The translations under genes and the position numbers were made by a program. The notes under the pieces are model-generated. The model made no database searches. It was not told the origin of the DNA and was given only the letters and a program-made list of their open reading frames with translations. This document shows, piece after piece, positions 8,709 to 18,427 of a stretch of 64,000 nt of DNA. Source of the stretch: Paenibacillus durus ATCC 35681 (GTDB lineage: Bacteria; Bacillota; Bacilli; Paenibacillales; Paenibacillaceae); contig NZ_CP011114.1 in assembly GCF_000993825.1 (NCBI RefSeq), positions 2,604,001-2,668,000 of the forward strand. Direction: 5' to 3'. Position 1 is the stretch's first letter, and every line of letters starts with the position of its first letter.

Positions 8709-10157
8709 TTAGTAGGCTTTGGCAAATACAACCGTATGCTCTGCCGGTTTGCCGCAGCAGATACAAGTCTTCTTCGTTTCGCCCGGTTCAAAAGGAATGT
8801 TGCGGCTCGTTGCTCCGGTTTCTTCCTTCACCTGTGCTTCGCAGGCATCGTCACCGCACCAGCCGGCCAGCGCAAAGCCGCGTTTCTCTTCCATTGCCGC
8901 TTTCATCTCATCCAGCGTCTCGACGGAATAGAAATGTTCCTCCCGGAACTTAAGCGCCCGCTCGAACATTTCGTTATGAACCTGCTCCAGCATAGCTTGG
9001 ACTTCTTCCACTAGACGGTCCTGCTGAACGATTTTCTTCTCGCCGCTGATCCGTGAGACCAGCACGCAGACGCCGTTCTCCATGTCGCGGGGCCCGAGCT
9101 CCAGTCTGACCGGCACACCGCGCATTTCATATTCGTTGAATTTCCAGCCGGGCGTTACATCGGAACGGTCGTCAACGCGTACACGGATGCCCGCCGATTT
9201 AAGCTCCTTGAACAGCTCATCCGTCCGGGCAATGACCGCTTCCCGTGTCTTCGGAGGGCCGATCGGAATCATGATAACCTGGGTCGGCGCCACTTTAGGC
9301 GGCAGGGCCAGACCACGGTCGTCCCCGTGCACCATAATCATCGAACCGATCATGCGAGTGCTTGTCCCCCAGGAAGTCGTATGCACATATTCCAGATTGT
9401 TATCGCGGCTGAGGTACTGAATGTCGAAGGCAACAGCAAACTTGGTGCCCAGATAGTGGGAGGTTCCCGCCTGAACAGCCCGTCCGTCCTTCATCATCGC
9501 CTCGATCGAGTACGTGTCCACCGCTCCGGCAAAACGCTCGGAAGGCGTCTTCTGCCCGGTAATGACCGGAATCGCCAGATAGCCTTCGACGAAATCGCGG
9601 TAAACTTCCAGCATCTGCATCGTTTCCTGGCGCGCTTCGGCCTCATTCTCATGCGCCGTATGGCCTTCCTGCCACAGAAACTCGCTTGTGCGCAGGAAAG
9701 GAAGCGTGCGCTTTTCCCAGCGGACAACGTTCGCCCACTGATTGATCAGCACCGGCAGATCCCGGTACGACTGAATCCATTTGGAATACATATGTCCGAT
9801 CATCGTTTCGGAGGTCGGCCGGATCGCCAGACGTTCTTCCAGCTTCTCGCCGCCGGCTTCCGTTACCCATGGCAGCTCCGGATTGAAGCCTTCGACATGC
9901 TCTTTCTCCTTTTGAAAAAAGCTTTCCGGAATAAACAGCGGAAAATAAGCATTGCGGTGTCCCGTTTCCTTGAAACGCCGATTCATCTCTTCTTGGATAT
10001 GCTCCCAGATTTCATAGCCGTCCGGCTTGAACACGATACAGCCGCGCACCGGAGAATAATCCATCAGGTCAGCTTTCTTGATTACATCGATGTACCAGCG
10101 CGAGAAGTCTTCGCCCTGCGGCGTTATTTCCGTAACAAACTGCTTTTCTTTTGACAT
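8709..10157 (-). CDS. proS: Prolyl-tRNA synthetase, archaeal/eukaryotic type (ProS type 3)
   Basis: It charges tRNA-Pro with proline in the cytoplasm. The 482 aa length and the N-terminus (FSRWYIDVIKKADLMDYSPV) are those of ProRS type 3. The editing INS domain found in the longer bacterial type (about 565 aa) is absent: the chain runs from RPTSETMIGHMYSKW straight into LRTSEFLWQEGHTAH. The anticodon-binding domain is followed by a C-terminal segment with Cys pairs (GWCGDDAC and CICCGK), a likely zinc site, ending in Tyr. ATG start behind GGGGGGAA. It lies at the same place, between rseP and polC, where B. subtilis has the bacterial-type enzyme. Confidence 0.97.
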   Translation of the reverse strand: MSKEKQFVTEITPQGEDFSRWYIDVIKKADLMDYSPVRGCIVFKPDGYEIWEHIQEEMNRRFKETGHRNAYFPLFIPESFFQKEKEHVEGFNPELPWVTEAGGEKLEERLAIRPTSETMIGHMYSKWIQSYRDLPVLINQWANVVRWEKRTLPFLRTSEFLWQEGHTAHENEAEARQETMQMLEVYRDFVEGYLAIPVITGQKTPSERFAGAVDTYSIEAMMKDGRAVQAGTSHYLGTKFAVAFDIQYLSRDNNLEYVHTTSWGTSTRMIGSMIMVHGDDRGLALPPKVAPTQVIMIPIGPPKTREAVIARTDELFKELKSAGIRVRVDDRSDVTPGWKFNEYEMRGVPVRLELGPRDMENGVCVLVSRISGEKKIVQQDRLVEEVQAMLEQVHNEMFERALKFREEHFYSVETLDEMKAAMEEKRGFALAGWCGDDACEAQVKEETGATSRNIPFEPGETKKTCICCGKPAEHTVVFAKAY

Positions 10158-10222
10158 AGAATGGAATTCCCCCCGTTAATAAGCCCGGGCAGCAGATGGC
10201 TGCAGCTTAGGCCGAAACAAAA

Positions 10223-11497
10223 TTAACCGCTGATAAGGCGTAAAATATCATTATAAGTAACGGCGATCATCAGCAGAAACAGCATCGCGAAGCCGACAAA
10301 ATGGACCATGCCCTCACGGCTGGGATCAACCGGTTTGCCGCGCAGCGCCTCCACACCGAGGAATACGAGCCGGCTTCCGTCAAGCGCCGGAATCGGCAGT
10401 AAGTTAAAGATGCCAAGGTACAAGCTGAGTATGGCCGTCCAGTGGATCAGATACACGATCCCCTGCTGGGCGATTTGGCCGGTCAGCTCGAAAGTACGCA
10501 CCGGTCCGCCGATATCATCCATATTAAACTGATTAATCAACTGCTTGAAACCGAGAAAAATCGCTTTAGTGGTATCGGCCATAGCATGACTTGCTCCGCT
10601 GAATGTTTCGCCAATTGTCGCATTTCGGGTCGGAAGCTCAGGCGTTATACCGACTTTTCCGCCTTCCTGCCCTTCCATATGGCGAGGGGTCATCGTTACC
10701 GTGATCATTTGATCTCCGCGCTTGATCGTCCAATTCATTGCTTTTCCTTCAGATGCGGAAGTCAGGTTAATCATCTTCTTGTAGTCCGGGCCAATGGTTT
10801 CCCCGTTGATCGAATAGACAATATCGCCCTTCTGAAGTCCGGCCTGCTGAGCGGGCATCCCCTCGGAGACGTCGCCGATCAATACATAGGTTGGATTCTC
10901 TACCGGAACGCCGGCCATTTGAATGTAAACGCCAAAAAGAATAAAAGCGAGCAAAAAGTTCATTACCGGACCGGCTGCAATGGCAAGCGCCCGCTGTCCG
11001 ACGGTTTTACTGCCGAATTGCCGATCCTTCGGAGCGATCTGGATTTGCTGGTTTCCTTTAACCAGCATAGCTTTCGGATGCAGGGAATAGGTCGTAACCT
11101 CCCCGTCAACATCCAGCCTGATGCTCAAATCCTTCTCCAAATCGGCATACTGCGCTTCCCCGCGGATAACATTTCTGCGCGTATCCAACTGGTCGAGATA
11201 TACGGCCTTTACGATATTGCCTTCGCCTAGCCGCACCGCTATCGTCTGCCCGGGAGAGATCTCGATCACCTCTGGGTCCTCACCAGCCATCCGCGCGTAA
11301 CCGCCAAACGGCAGCAAACGTAGCGTGAACTGCGTTTCATTACGTTTATAAGAAAACAGTTTCGGACCGAAACCGATAGCGAACTCTCTTACAAGAATAC
11401 CGGCGCGTTTAGCAAAATAATAATGTCCCCATTCATGAACCGTCACCAGGACGAAGAACATGAGCACCGTCAAAAAAACGACTTGAACCATTTCCAA
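10223..11497 (-). CDS. rseP: Site-2 zinc metalloprotease RseP/RasP
   Basis: This intramembrane protease (424 aa) cuts membrane-bound regulators such as anti-sigma factors and remnant signal peptides. The zinc motif HEWGH is at residues 21-25 in the first membrane span. A PDZ domain (about 190-270, with GLQKGDIVYSINGE) follows the second span, and LPIPALDG near residue 370 supplies the third metal ligand. The start is a TTG at 11497, 9 nt after AAGGGGG; an ATG two codons later has poorer spacing. It lies between dxr and proS, the usual Firmicute context. Confidence 0.97.
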   Translation of the reverse strand: MEMVQVVFLTVLMFFVLVTVHEWGHYYFAKRAGILVREFAIGFGPKLFSYKRNETQFTLRLLPFGGYARMAGEDPEVIEISPGQTIAVRLGEGNIVKAVYLDQLDTRRNVIRGEAQYADLEKDLSIRLDVDGEVTTYSLHPKAMLVKGNQQIQIAPKDRQFGSKTVGQRALAIAAGPVMNFLLAFILFGVYIQMAGVPVENPTYVLIGDVSEGMPAQQAGLQKGDIVYSINGETIGPDYKKMINLTSASEGKAMNWTIKRGDQMITVTMTPRHMEGQEGGKVGITPELPTRNATIGETFSGASHAMADTTKAIFLGFKQLINQFNMDDIGGPVRTFELTGQIAQQGIVYLIHWTAILSLYLGIFNLLPIPALDGSRLVFLGVEALRGKPVDPSREGMVHFVGFAMLFLLMIAVTYNDILRLISG

Positions 11498-11636
11498 GTT
11501 AGGCAGCCCCCTTTAGGTGAAAGACCGAAGTATGTCCTCTTAATTTATCATTATTCTCCGATCCGGCACAAGAGAATCAACCGTTTAAACCAATTTTTCC
11601 GGTTCTTGGTGCCAACTTCCATTGGTTTCACGCAGA

Positions 11637-12776
11637 TTACAGACTTTGTGCCAGCGCGCGCACCGTGCGGTCACATTCCTCGATTTGCTCCAGACTCGGA
11701 TGACTCTGTACTGGATGGCGCCCTAGAACCTCTTCCAATATCTCTTCAATTCGCAAAAAAGAAATCTCGCGCCGCAAGAACCTTGCAACGGCAACCTCGT
11801 TCGCGGCATTGAAGGCGGTTGTCGCGGTTCCGCCGGTCTTTCCGCACTCGATAGCAAGCTTTAGCGCCGGATAACGCGCAAAGTCCATCTCCCGGAATGT
11901 CAGCCGTCCAGCCTGCGCCAGCGACAACCGCTGGGCCGGCGAATGCCATCTCCCGGGATAGGTAAGCGCGTATTGGATCGGTACACGCATATCGGGATTG
12001 CCGAGCTGGGCGATGATGCTGCTGTCACGGAACTCCACAAAAGAGTGAATGATGCTCTCCGGGTGAAGCAGCACCTCTATTTGTTCGTAAGGCAGCTCAA
12101 ACAGCCAGTGGGCCTCAATGACTTCCAGCCCTTTATTGACCATAGTAGCGGAGTCAATCGTAATCTTGGCGCCCATTGCCCAATTGGGATGGCGAAGCGC
12201 ATCTTCGACCGTAACATCGCGGAGCTGCTCCCTGGAGAGATCCCGGAAGGAGCCCCCTGAAGCGGTCAGCGTAATGGAAGCAATATCTCCCTTGCTTTCT
12301 CCATTCAGACATTGAAAAATCGCCGAATGCTCGCTGTCGATGGGGAGCAGCTTTACCCCTTTGCGCCGGATCTGCTCTGTGACAAGATGTCCCGCCGTCA
12401 CCAGCGTTTCCTTGTTCGCGAGACCAATATCCCTGCCCGCCTCGATGGCGGCAAGTGTTGAGCGCAGTCCGACGCTGCCCATGACTGCGGTCACTACATA
12501 CTCGGCATCTCCGCCTGCTGCGATTTGCACCAGTCCCTCATCGCCGCTGTACAGCTCGACTCCTGCCGGAAGCTGTGTCCGAATGTCGTCGGCAAGCTCT
12601 TTGCTGGCGACGGATACTCTCTTCGGCTTAAAGCGGCGGACCTGCTCCAGCAGAAGCGCCGTATTGCTTCCGGCAGCCAGGCCGTCCACTTCAAAGCTAT
12701 CTGGATGCATGGCCACAACATCGAGCGTTTGCGTTCCGATTGAACCGGTTGAGCCGAGAATGCTGATCTTTTTCAA
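11637..12776 (-). CDS. dxr: 1-deoxy-D-xylulose 5-phosphate reductoisomerase
   Basis: This enzyme catalyses the first committed step of the MEP isoprenoid pathway, converting DXP to MEP with NADPH. The 379 aa product begins with the nucleotide-binding loop ILGSTGSIGTQTLDVV. The metal and substrate site is seen in DSEHSAIFQCL and the conserved ASGGSFRD and HPNWAMGAKITIDSATM segments. The start is a TTG at 12776 preceded by AAGGT. Downstream is rseP after a 139-nt gap; upstream is cdsA, 22 nt away. Its product feeds the undecaprenyl chain made by uppS in the same cluster. Confidence 0.98.
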   Translation of the reverse strand: MKKISILGSTGSIGTQTLDVVAMHPDSFEVDGLAAGSNTALLLEQVRRFKPKRVSVASKELADDIRTQLPAGVELYSGDEGLVQIAAGGDAEYVVTAVMGSVGLRSTLAAIEAGRDIGLANKETLVTAGHLVTEQIRRKGVKLLPIDSEHSAIFQCLNGESKGDIASITLTASGGSFRDLSREQLRDVTVEDALRHPNWAMGAKITIDSATMVNKGLEVIEAHWLFELPYEQIEVLLHPESIIHSFVEFRDSSIIAQLGNPDMRVPIQYALTYPGRWHSPAQRLSLAQAGRLTFREMDFARYPALKLAIECGKTGGTATTAFNAANEVAVARFLRREISFLRIEEILEEVLGRHPVQSHPSLEQIEECDRTVRALAQSL

Positions 12777-12798
12777 GCGTCACGTACCTTCTTTCTAG

Positions 12799-13602
12799 TT
12801 AGTAATAAGGCATCAGCATCATGATATGTACGAACGGAAACACAATAATCCAGCTGTCACAGCGGTCGAGAATACCTCCATGTCCGGGCAGCAGCGTTCC
12901 CGAGTCCTTAATGCCGTATGCCCTTTTATAAGCTGACTGAACAAGATCCCCTAGCTGTCCGACCACGGCGCTGGCAAGACCGATAACTAGCGCACGCCCG
13001 AAGGACAGCAAATCTGGAGATATTAAGGCAAAGATCAAAGCAATGACCATCGCGATAACGATTCCGCCTACTGCTCCTTCGACGGTCTTATTGGGGCTGA
13101 TTGCAGGCCAAAGCTTTGTTCTTCCTATCGCTCTGCCGACAAAATAGGCTCCCGCATCACTGCTCCAAATGCAGCAGAGAAGCAGAAGAGTCCAGAACAG
13201 TCCATTACCGTCTGGTGCAGAACGGGAAACCGCCATATAGGAAAAGCCTGTTCCTATGTATAAAGCGCCGATGAACAGCAGCGCGGTTATGCGAATATCC
13301 ACTTTATTCTTGGTAAACACTGTCATGACAAGGAATAAAAGCATCAAGAGCCATACTCCCTGCATCCAAGATAAAGGCGCTGAAAAGCCGATCAAATCCC
13401 AAGGCATCATAAAACCCAGCACAGAAGCATAGCCAGCCACCGCACTGCCGCCCATAGGTGAACAGCCGATCATTTTGACGAATTCATAGTAGCCAATCCA
13501 AGCCATGGCGATCAGCAGAAGATGAAACCACCAACCGCCAAGCAGGCATAGACCCAAAAACAATGCTCCGGCCCCCACCCCGGTTATCACTCGCTGCTTC
13601 AA
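12799..13602 (-). CDS. cdsA: Phosphatidate cytidylyltransferase
   Basis: This membrane enzyme makes CDP-diacylglycerol from phosphatidic acid and CTP for phospholipid synthesis. The 267 aa sequence has about eight hydrophobic spans and the family signature near the C-terminus, KRAYGIKDSGTLLPGHGGIL followed by DRCDSW. The start is a TTG at 13602 with AGGAG about 10 nt upstream. It lies 20 nt behind uppS in the order conserved across Firmicutes. Confidence 0.97.
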   Translation of the reverse strand: MKQRVITGVGAGALFLGLCLLGGWWFHLLLIAMAWIGYYEFVKMIGCSPMGGSAVAGYASVLGFMMPWDLIGFSAPLSWMQGVWLLMLLFLVMTVFTKNKVDIRITALLFIGALYIGTGFSYMAVSRSAPDGNGLFWTLLLLCCIWSSDAGAYFVGRAIGRTKLWPAISPNKTVEGAVGGIVIAMVIALIFALISPDLLSFGRALVIGLASAVVGQLGDLVQSAYKRAYGIKDSGTLLPGHGGILDRCDSWIIVFPFVHIMMLMPYY

Positions 13603-13622
13603 ACGTTCTCAACTCCTATCGG

Positions 13623-14390
13623 CTACTTCAGGCCGCCATAACGGCGGGTTCGCCGCTGGTACTCGGCCACGGCTTGAAGCAAATGCTCCTTGCCGAATTC
13701 CGGCCAGTAAATATCGGTAAACCACAATTCGCTATAGGCCAGCTGCCAGAGCATAAAGTTGCTGAGACGCATCTCACCGCTAGTCCGGATAAGAAGGTCG
13801 GGATCGGGAAGCCCTCCGGAGAGCAGCCGGCTATCAATCAATTCCGCCGTTATCTGCTCCGGCGATAATTGTCCCGCAGCAATATCTTTCCCTAAACTGC
13901 GCATGCAGTCCTCAATTTCCTTACGCCCTCCGTAATTTAACGCAAAATTCAAAATCAGTCCGGTGTTATGCTGTGTGCGAAGCACCGCTTCGTCCATCGC
14001 TTTACGGGTATACGAAGGCAGCTCCTCACTGTCGCCCATGACCCGTACCCGGACGTTCTTCTCTATCAGTTCGTCCAGTTCGATAGCCAAAAACTCTTCC
14101 GGCAGACGCATCAGAAAATCGACTTCCTCTTTAGGCCGTTTCCAATTTTCCGTTGAGAACGCGTACATCGTCAAGAATTCAATACCCAGCTCGTCAGCGG
14201 CAATCGCGGCGCGCTTTACCGCCTTCATGCCGGTCTGATGGCCGACAATGCGCGGCAATCCAAGGCGTTTGGCCCAGCGTCCGTTGCCGTCCATAATGAT
14301 GGCCACATGCCGGGGAATATTATCCGGTGAAATATCGACCGGCTGCTGCCGCTCTTCCCGGCCCAGCCAAGATTGAACCCGTTTGATCAT
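13623..14390 (-). CDS. uppS: Isoprenyl transferase (undecaprenyl diphosphate synthase)
   Basis: This cytoplasmic enzyme adds isopentenyl units in cis to farnesyl diphosphate, making the C55 lipid carrier for peptidoglycan and teichoic acids. The signature HVAIIMDGNGRWAKRLGLPR with catalytic Asp is near residue 35, and RTSGEMRLSNFMLWQ binds diphosphate near the end. An upstream ATG exists at 14405, but GGAGGAAACGTTA lies between it and the ATG at 14390, so the shorter 255 aa form is preferred. It lies between frr and cdsA. Confidence 0.97.
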   Translation of the reverse strand: MIKRVQSWLGREERQQPVDISPDNIPRHVAIIMDGNGRWAKRLGLPRIVGHQTGMKAVKRAAIAADELGIEFLTMYAFSTENWKRPKEEVDFLMRLPEEFLAIELDELIEKNVRVRVMGDSEELPSYTRKAMDEAVLRTQHNTGLILNFALNYGGRKEIEDCMRSLGKDIAAGQLSPEQITAELIDSRLLSGGLPDPDLLIRTSGEMRLSNFMLWQLAYSELWFTDIYWPEFGKEHLLQAVAEYQRRTRRYGGLK

Positions 14391-14423
14391 TAACGTTTCC
14401 TCCATGTTTCATGCGAGAAAGAG

Positions 14424-14449
14424 ACAAACCCCACCAAATTGAGGAGGGG
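14424..14449 (-). terminator. Weak terminator between frr and uppS
   Basis: On the minus strand CCCC-T-CC pairs with GG-T-GGGG (14429-14435 with 14443-14449) with one T-T mismatch, followed by TTTGTCTCTTTCT. The stem is short and the uridine run is broken, so partial termination is more likely than full. Confidence 0.45.
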
Positions 14450-14469
14450 CCTTAATCTCTGCGCTATCT

Positions 14470-15023
14470 TTATACTTCCATGATCTCTTTTTCTTTAGCC
14501 AGGAGCACTTTGTCGACCTCGGCAATGAACTTATCCGTCGTCTTCTGGATATTCTCCTGATGTCCGTGGGATTCGTCCTCCGAAATGCCGTTCTTCTCCA
14601 TCTTCTTGATATCGTCATTTGCATCGCGGCGGATGTTGCGGATCGCCACCTTTGCTTCTTCGCCGAATTTTTTTGTCAGCTTAACAAGCTCCCCGCGGCG
14701 TTCTTCCGTAAGCGCAGGAATGGACAGACGGATTGTGCTGCCGTCGTTAGCAGGTGTAAGACCAAGATCGGATTTCATAATCGCCCGTTCGATATCGGCT
14801 AGCGAAGATTTATCCCACGGCTGAATAAGCAGTGTGCGGGAATCCGGGGTGTTAATGTTGGCAAGCTGATTGACCGGAGTCGGCGAACCGTAATATTCCA
14901 CCTGAATGCGGTCTAGCAGCGAAGGGGTTGCACGTCCGGCACGAAGCGTCGACAAATCGCGTTTGAGCGACAAAATCGCTTTCTCCATGCGCTCTTCGGC
15001 ATTTTTTTTAACCGATTGTGGCA

Positions 15024-15024
<1 letters not shown>
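14470..15024 (-). CDS. frr: Ribosome recycling factor
   Basis: With EF-G it splits the post-termination ribosome so that the subunits can be reused. The 184 aa length is standard. The N-terminal helix (residues 1-30) is followed by the conserved [20 protein letters not shown], the [20 protein letters not shown] domain and the [20 protein letters not shown] helix. The ATG overlaps the pyrH stop by one base (TAATG), so translation is probably coupled. Confidence 0.98.
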
Positions 15025-15851
<827 letters not shown>

Positions 15852-15903
15852 TCATTCCGGTCCGGCTTCCCCATCTGGAGAGCAGATCCGTATACTTCCG
15901 CTT

Positions 15904-15936
15904 GCAAAAGACGGAACACCATGTACCCGTGTTCCG
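15904..15936 (-). terminator. Terminator-like hairpin between tsf and pyrH
   Basis: On the minus strand CGGAACAC (15929-15936) pairs with GTGTTCCG (15912-15919) around a 9-nt loop, followed by TCTTTTGC. It may end part of the rpsB-tsf transcripts before pyrH. The remaining bases of the 239-nt gap show no open frame I trust. Confidence 0.6.
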
Positions 15937-15991
15937 CTCTCGAAAGTGCCTGCTATATGTTCATTTCGGCGGCGCTGGCCGCGAATACTTA

Positions 15992-16642
15992 TTATTGTTT
16001 CACTTGCGCCATTACTTCTTCTACGAAGTTGTCGACTTTCTTCTCAAGCCCTTCGCCCAGTTCGTAACGGACAAAGCGACGAATGGAGATGTTCTCGCCG
16101 ATTGTGCTGACTTTTTCGTTGAGCAGGTTGGAAATGGTCTTGTCAGGGTCTTTGATAAAGGCTTGCTCAAGCAGTACATGCTCTTCATAGTACTTATTGA
16201 TACGTCCTTCGACCATTTTGTCAACGATTTTCTCCGGTTTGCCTTCGTTCAGCGCTTGCGCTCTCAGAATTTCCTTTTCCTTCTCGAGTTCTTCCGCAGG
16301 AACTTCTTCGCGGCGAACGAAACGCGGAGCGGCCGCGGCGATTTGCATCGCGATATCGCGCGCGAAGTCCTTGAATTGGTCGGTCTTGCCGACAAAGTCG
16401 GTTTCGCAGTTGATTTCTACCAGAACGCCGATGCGGCCGCCTGCATGAATGTAAGATTCAACAACGCCTTCAGTCGCTGCGCGTCCTGCTTTGTTTGCTG
16501 CTGCGGAAAGGCCCTTTTCGCGGAGAATTTCAACCGCTTTGTTCAGATCGCCGCCAGCTTCTTCCAGCGCCTTTTTACAATCCAGCATGCCGGCGCCGGT
16601 TCTTTCGCGGAGCTCTTTTACGGATTTTGCGTCTACTGCCAT
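15992..16642 (-). CDS. tsf: Elongation factor Ts
   Basis: It exchanges GDP for GTP on EF-Tu. The 216 aa length fits the shorter Firmicute form. The N-terminal UBA-like domain ([20 protein letters not shown], residues 8-27) is followed by the EF-Tu contact [10 protein letters not shown] and a core ending in a C-terminal helix. ATG start with GGAGGG nearby. It follows rpsB, with two structured elements in the 210-nt gap. Confidence 0.98.
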   Translation of the reverse strand: MAVDAKSVKELRERTGAGMLDCKKALEEAGGDLNKAVEILREKGLSAAANKAGRAATEGVVESYIHAGGRIGVLVEINCETDFVGKTDQFKDFARDIAMQIAAAAPRFVRREEVPAEELEKEKEILRAQALNEGKPEKIVDKMVEGRINKYYEEHVLLEQAFIKDPDKTISNLLNEKVSTIGENISIRRFVRYELGEGLEKKVDNFVEEVMAQVKQ

Positions 16643-16689
16643 TGTTTAATCCCTCCAGATAATTTGTTTGCCTTCTAAATTCAAAACGC

Positions 16690-16740
16690 CCCCACAAAGA
16701 ACAGCCTTGGCTATGGAACCTTAGTTGGTGCTTTGCGGGG
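16690..16740 (-). promoter_or_regulatory. Hairpin in the tsf leader
   Basis: CCCC-A-CAAAG (16690-16699) pairs with CTTTG-C-GGGG (16731-16740), nine pairs with one mismatch, and the loop contains AGCC/GGCT. It stands about 48 nt before the tsf start codon, after the terminator that follows rpsB. No uridine run follows on the minus strand, so a leader or processing element fits better than a terminator. Confidence 0.45.
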
Positions 16741-16770
16741 ACCCCGGAAGCTTAAAAGCTATTCATTCGG

Positions 16771-16805
16771 TAAAAAAAGGGCAGTGAGAGGTTATCCACC
16801 TGCCG
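16771..16805 (-). terminator. Rho-independent terminator after rpsB
   Basis: On the minus strand GGCAG (16800-16804) pairs with CTGCC (16780-16784), with AGGT/AACCT pairing inside the loop, followed by CTTTTTTT. It would reduce read-through from rpsB into tsf. Confidence 0.7.
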
Positions 16806-16852
16806 ACCACCCTTTTCATTTAATTTCATATTCGATATGCAACCAGCAGGAT

Positions 16853-17554
16853 TTAAGCTGAAGTTGTGTCTTCGCCTTGATGAGCTTCCACTACAGCGTC
16901 TGCCATTTTACCCGTCAGCAGCTTAACGGCGCGGATTGCGTCGTCATTGCCCGGAATAACGTAGTCGATCTCGTCCGGATCGCAGTTCGTATCGACGATA
17001 GCAACAATCGGAATACCCAATTTGCGCGCTTCGGCAACGGCGATGCGCTCTTTGCGCGGATCAATAATGAACAGTGCGCTTGGGAGACCTTTCATGTTCT
17101 TGATACCGCCAAGGAATTTCTCAAGACGTTCTTTCTCTTTGCGGAGAAGGATGACTTCTTTCTTAGGCAGAACGGAGAATGTGCCGTCCTCTTCCCAAGC
17201 TTCCAGCTTTTTCAGACGGTCGATACGCTTTTGAATCGTTTGGAAGTTCGTCAGCGTGCCGCCGAGCCAGCGTTGATTGATGTAGTACATGCCCGAACGT
17301 TCGGCTTCTTCTTTTACAGAGTCTTGAGCTTGTTTCTTTGTTCCGACGAACAGGATCGTACCATTGTCGCCTGCTACGCTTTTAACAAAGTTGTAAGCCT
17401 CTTCTACTTTCTTGACCGTCTTTTGCAGGTCGATAATGTAGATTCCGTTTCTTTCAGTGAAGATATAACGATCCATTTTCGGGTTCCAACGACGAGTCTG
17501 ATGACCGAAGTGTACCCCAGCTTCGAGAAGCTGCTTCATGGAGATTACTGCCAT
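16853..17554 (-). CDS. rpsB: 30S ribosomal protein S2
   Basis: It is part of the small ribosomal subunit, bound near S1 and the 3' end of 16S rRNA. The start is the ATG at 17554 ([20 protein letters not shown]), directly behind AGGAGGTGTGTGAAG; the open frame upstream to 17656 is leader, not protein. The 233 aa product has the S2 signature [12 protein letters not shown] near residue 20 and [19 protein letters not shown] in the second half. It is the first gene after the motility operon and has its own promoter and structured leader. Confidence 0.99.
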   Translation of the reverse strand: MAVISMKQLLEAGVHFGHQTRRWNPKMDRYIFTERNGIYIIDLQKTVKKVEEAYNFVKSVAGDNGTILFVGTKKQAQDSVKEEAERSGMYYINQRWLGGTLTNFQTIQKRIDRLKKLEAWEEDGTFSVLPKKEVILLRKEKERLEKFLGGIKNMKGLPSALFIIDPRKERIAVAEARKLGIPIVAIVDTNCDPDEIDYVIPGNDDAIRAVKLLTGKMADAVVEAHQGEDTTSA

Positions 17555-17609
17555 CTTCACACACCTCCTAAGTTTGGTTTTATTGTGTGTCCCTCCGCCA
17601 GGTATCATC

Positions 17610-17652
17610 TTGCAGCAAGACTTTCTTCGGAAGAAAGCACCGCTTGCTGTAA
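17610..17652 (-). promoter_or_regulatory. Structured leader of rpsB
   Basis: CAGCAAG (17613-17619) pairs with CTTGCTG (17643-17649), enclosing CTTTCTT/AAGAAAG (17621-17627 with 17631-17637) and a CGG loop. The compound hairpin lies 55-100 nt upstream of the rpsB start in a leader of about 120 nt. Autoregulation by S2 is a possibility known from other bacteria, not shown here. Confidence 0.5.
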
Positions 17653-17683
17653 TCAACCGACGTGTGTTTTAACACCGTCATTT

Positions 17684-17712
17684 AATATATCACAAGACTA
17701 CATGGGATGCAA
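17684..17712 (-). promoter_or_regulatory. Probable rpsB promoter (extended -10)
   Basis: On the minus strand TTGCAT (17707-17712), a 17-bp spacer and TATATT (17684-17689) are seen, with TG one base before the -10 (an extended -10). The -35 is poor (3 of 6) and the -10 good (5 of 6). Transcription would begin near 17677. Confidence 0.5.
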
Positions 17713-17773
17713 CGTCTTACACACGATTTTTGTCATAAAACGCGATACTTGGGAATACGGGTCCACACTCACT

Positions 17774-17797
17774 TGAAAAAACGTCTATTTTCAATAG
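17774..17797 (-). terminator. Weak terminator at the end of the motility operon
   Basis: On the minus strand CTATT (17793-17797) pairs with AATAG (17785-17789) around a GAA loop, followed by ACGTTTTTTC. The stem is only five pairs of A/T-rich sequence. It lies directly behind the last gene of the operon. Confidence 0.4.
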
Positions 17798-17803
17798 CGG
17801 CGC

Positions 17804-18427
17804 TCACTTTTTCACCCTAACCAGTTCGTCAATGATCGATTCGACGCTCTGTCCGGCCTCAAAACTGTACTGCCCATATTGAATCCGTGTATTTGCCTTG
17901 CGGCTGCGGGCGGCATTCATAAATGCTTCCTTGTCTTGGATTACTCCCGCACCCGCCAGCAAATCCGAGACTTTGGTTAGATTGGCTCCCCTTGGAATAC
18001 GCAGAGCAATGCTGGAAACAACCGGTTTGACGGTATGTGTATCGGACGATGGTGAAACCGAAGCGGACGGCTTAGCGGGCGAAGCCGGTGCCGTAGGAGA
18101 AGCCGCCTTGCTGGGCGGTGATACTGGCTCGCTCTTTGCAGCAGGAGATTTCGGGGCCGCAGGCTGCGATGTGCCTCCAGTATTGACTTTACCCGCTGCG
18201 CCTTGCCCTTTTGAAGCTTCCTCTTGCTGCGCCAACGCACGCCACTCTTCAGCTGTCAGCAGATTCGATCCCGCATCGGTAACCTTCATGTTCAGCTTCG
18301 AAGCTTCTTTGGCAATCTGCGCCTTCGTTGGTGTAGCCATACCCGCCGAAATCATAAGCTGAAGAAGAAGCGCTCCAGCCACGAGCCCGCAGCCGAGCCC
18401 GATGATAAAGGAACGATTCCTGATCAC
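17804..18427 (-). CDS. Membrane-anchored protein with an MltG/YceG-like LysM-type domain, no catalytic domain
   Basis: The 207 aa product has an N-terminal membrane anchor (residues 5-28), a short segment with AKEASKLNMKVTDAGSNLLT, then a Pro/Ala/Ser/Lys-rich linker (about 70-130) and a C-terminal domain (about 140-207) with ALRIPRGANLTKVSDLLAGA and GQYSFEAGQSVESIIDELV. That domain resembles the LysM-like part at the start of endolytic transglycosylases (MltG/YceG), but the catalytic domain is absent. The start is GTG at 18427 behind AGGAGG; it overlaps the SwrB-like gene by ATGA-style coupling (4 nt). A cell-wall-binding role is inference only. Confidence 0.75.
   Translation of the reverse strand: MIRNRSFIIGLGCGLVAGALLLQLMISAGMATPTKAQIAKEASKLNMKVTDAGSNLLTAEEWRALAQQEEASKGQGAAGKVNTGGTSQPAAPKSPAAKSEPVSPPSKAASPTAPASPAKPSASVSPSSDTHTVKPVVSSIALRIPRGANLTKVSDLLAGAGVIQDKEAFMNAARSRKANTRIQYGQYSFEAGQSVESIIDELVRVKK

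Noticed and set aside
16877..17776. Plus-strand open frame of 299 codons
   Set aside because: It is opposite rpsB and its leader, and would cross the promoter and structured leader.
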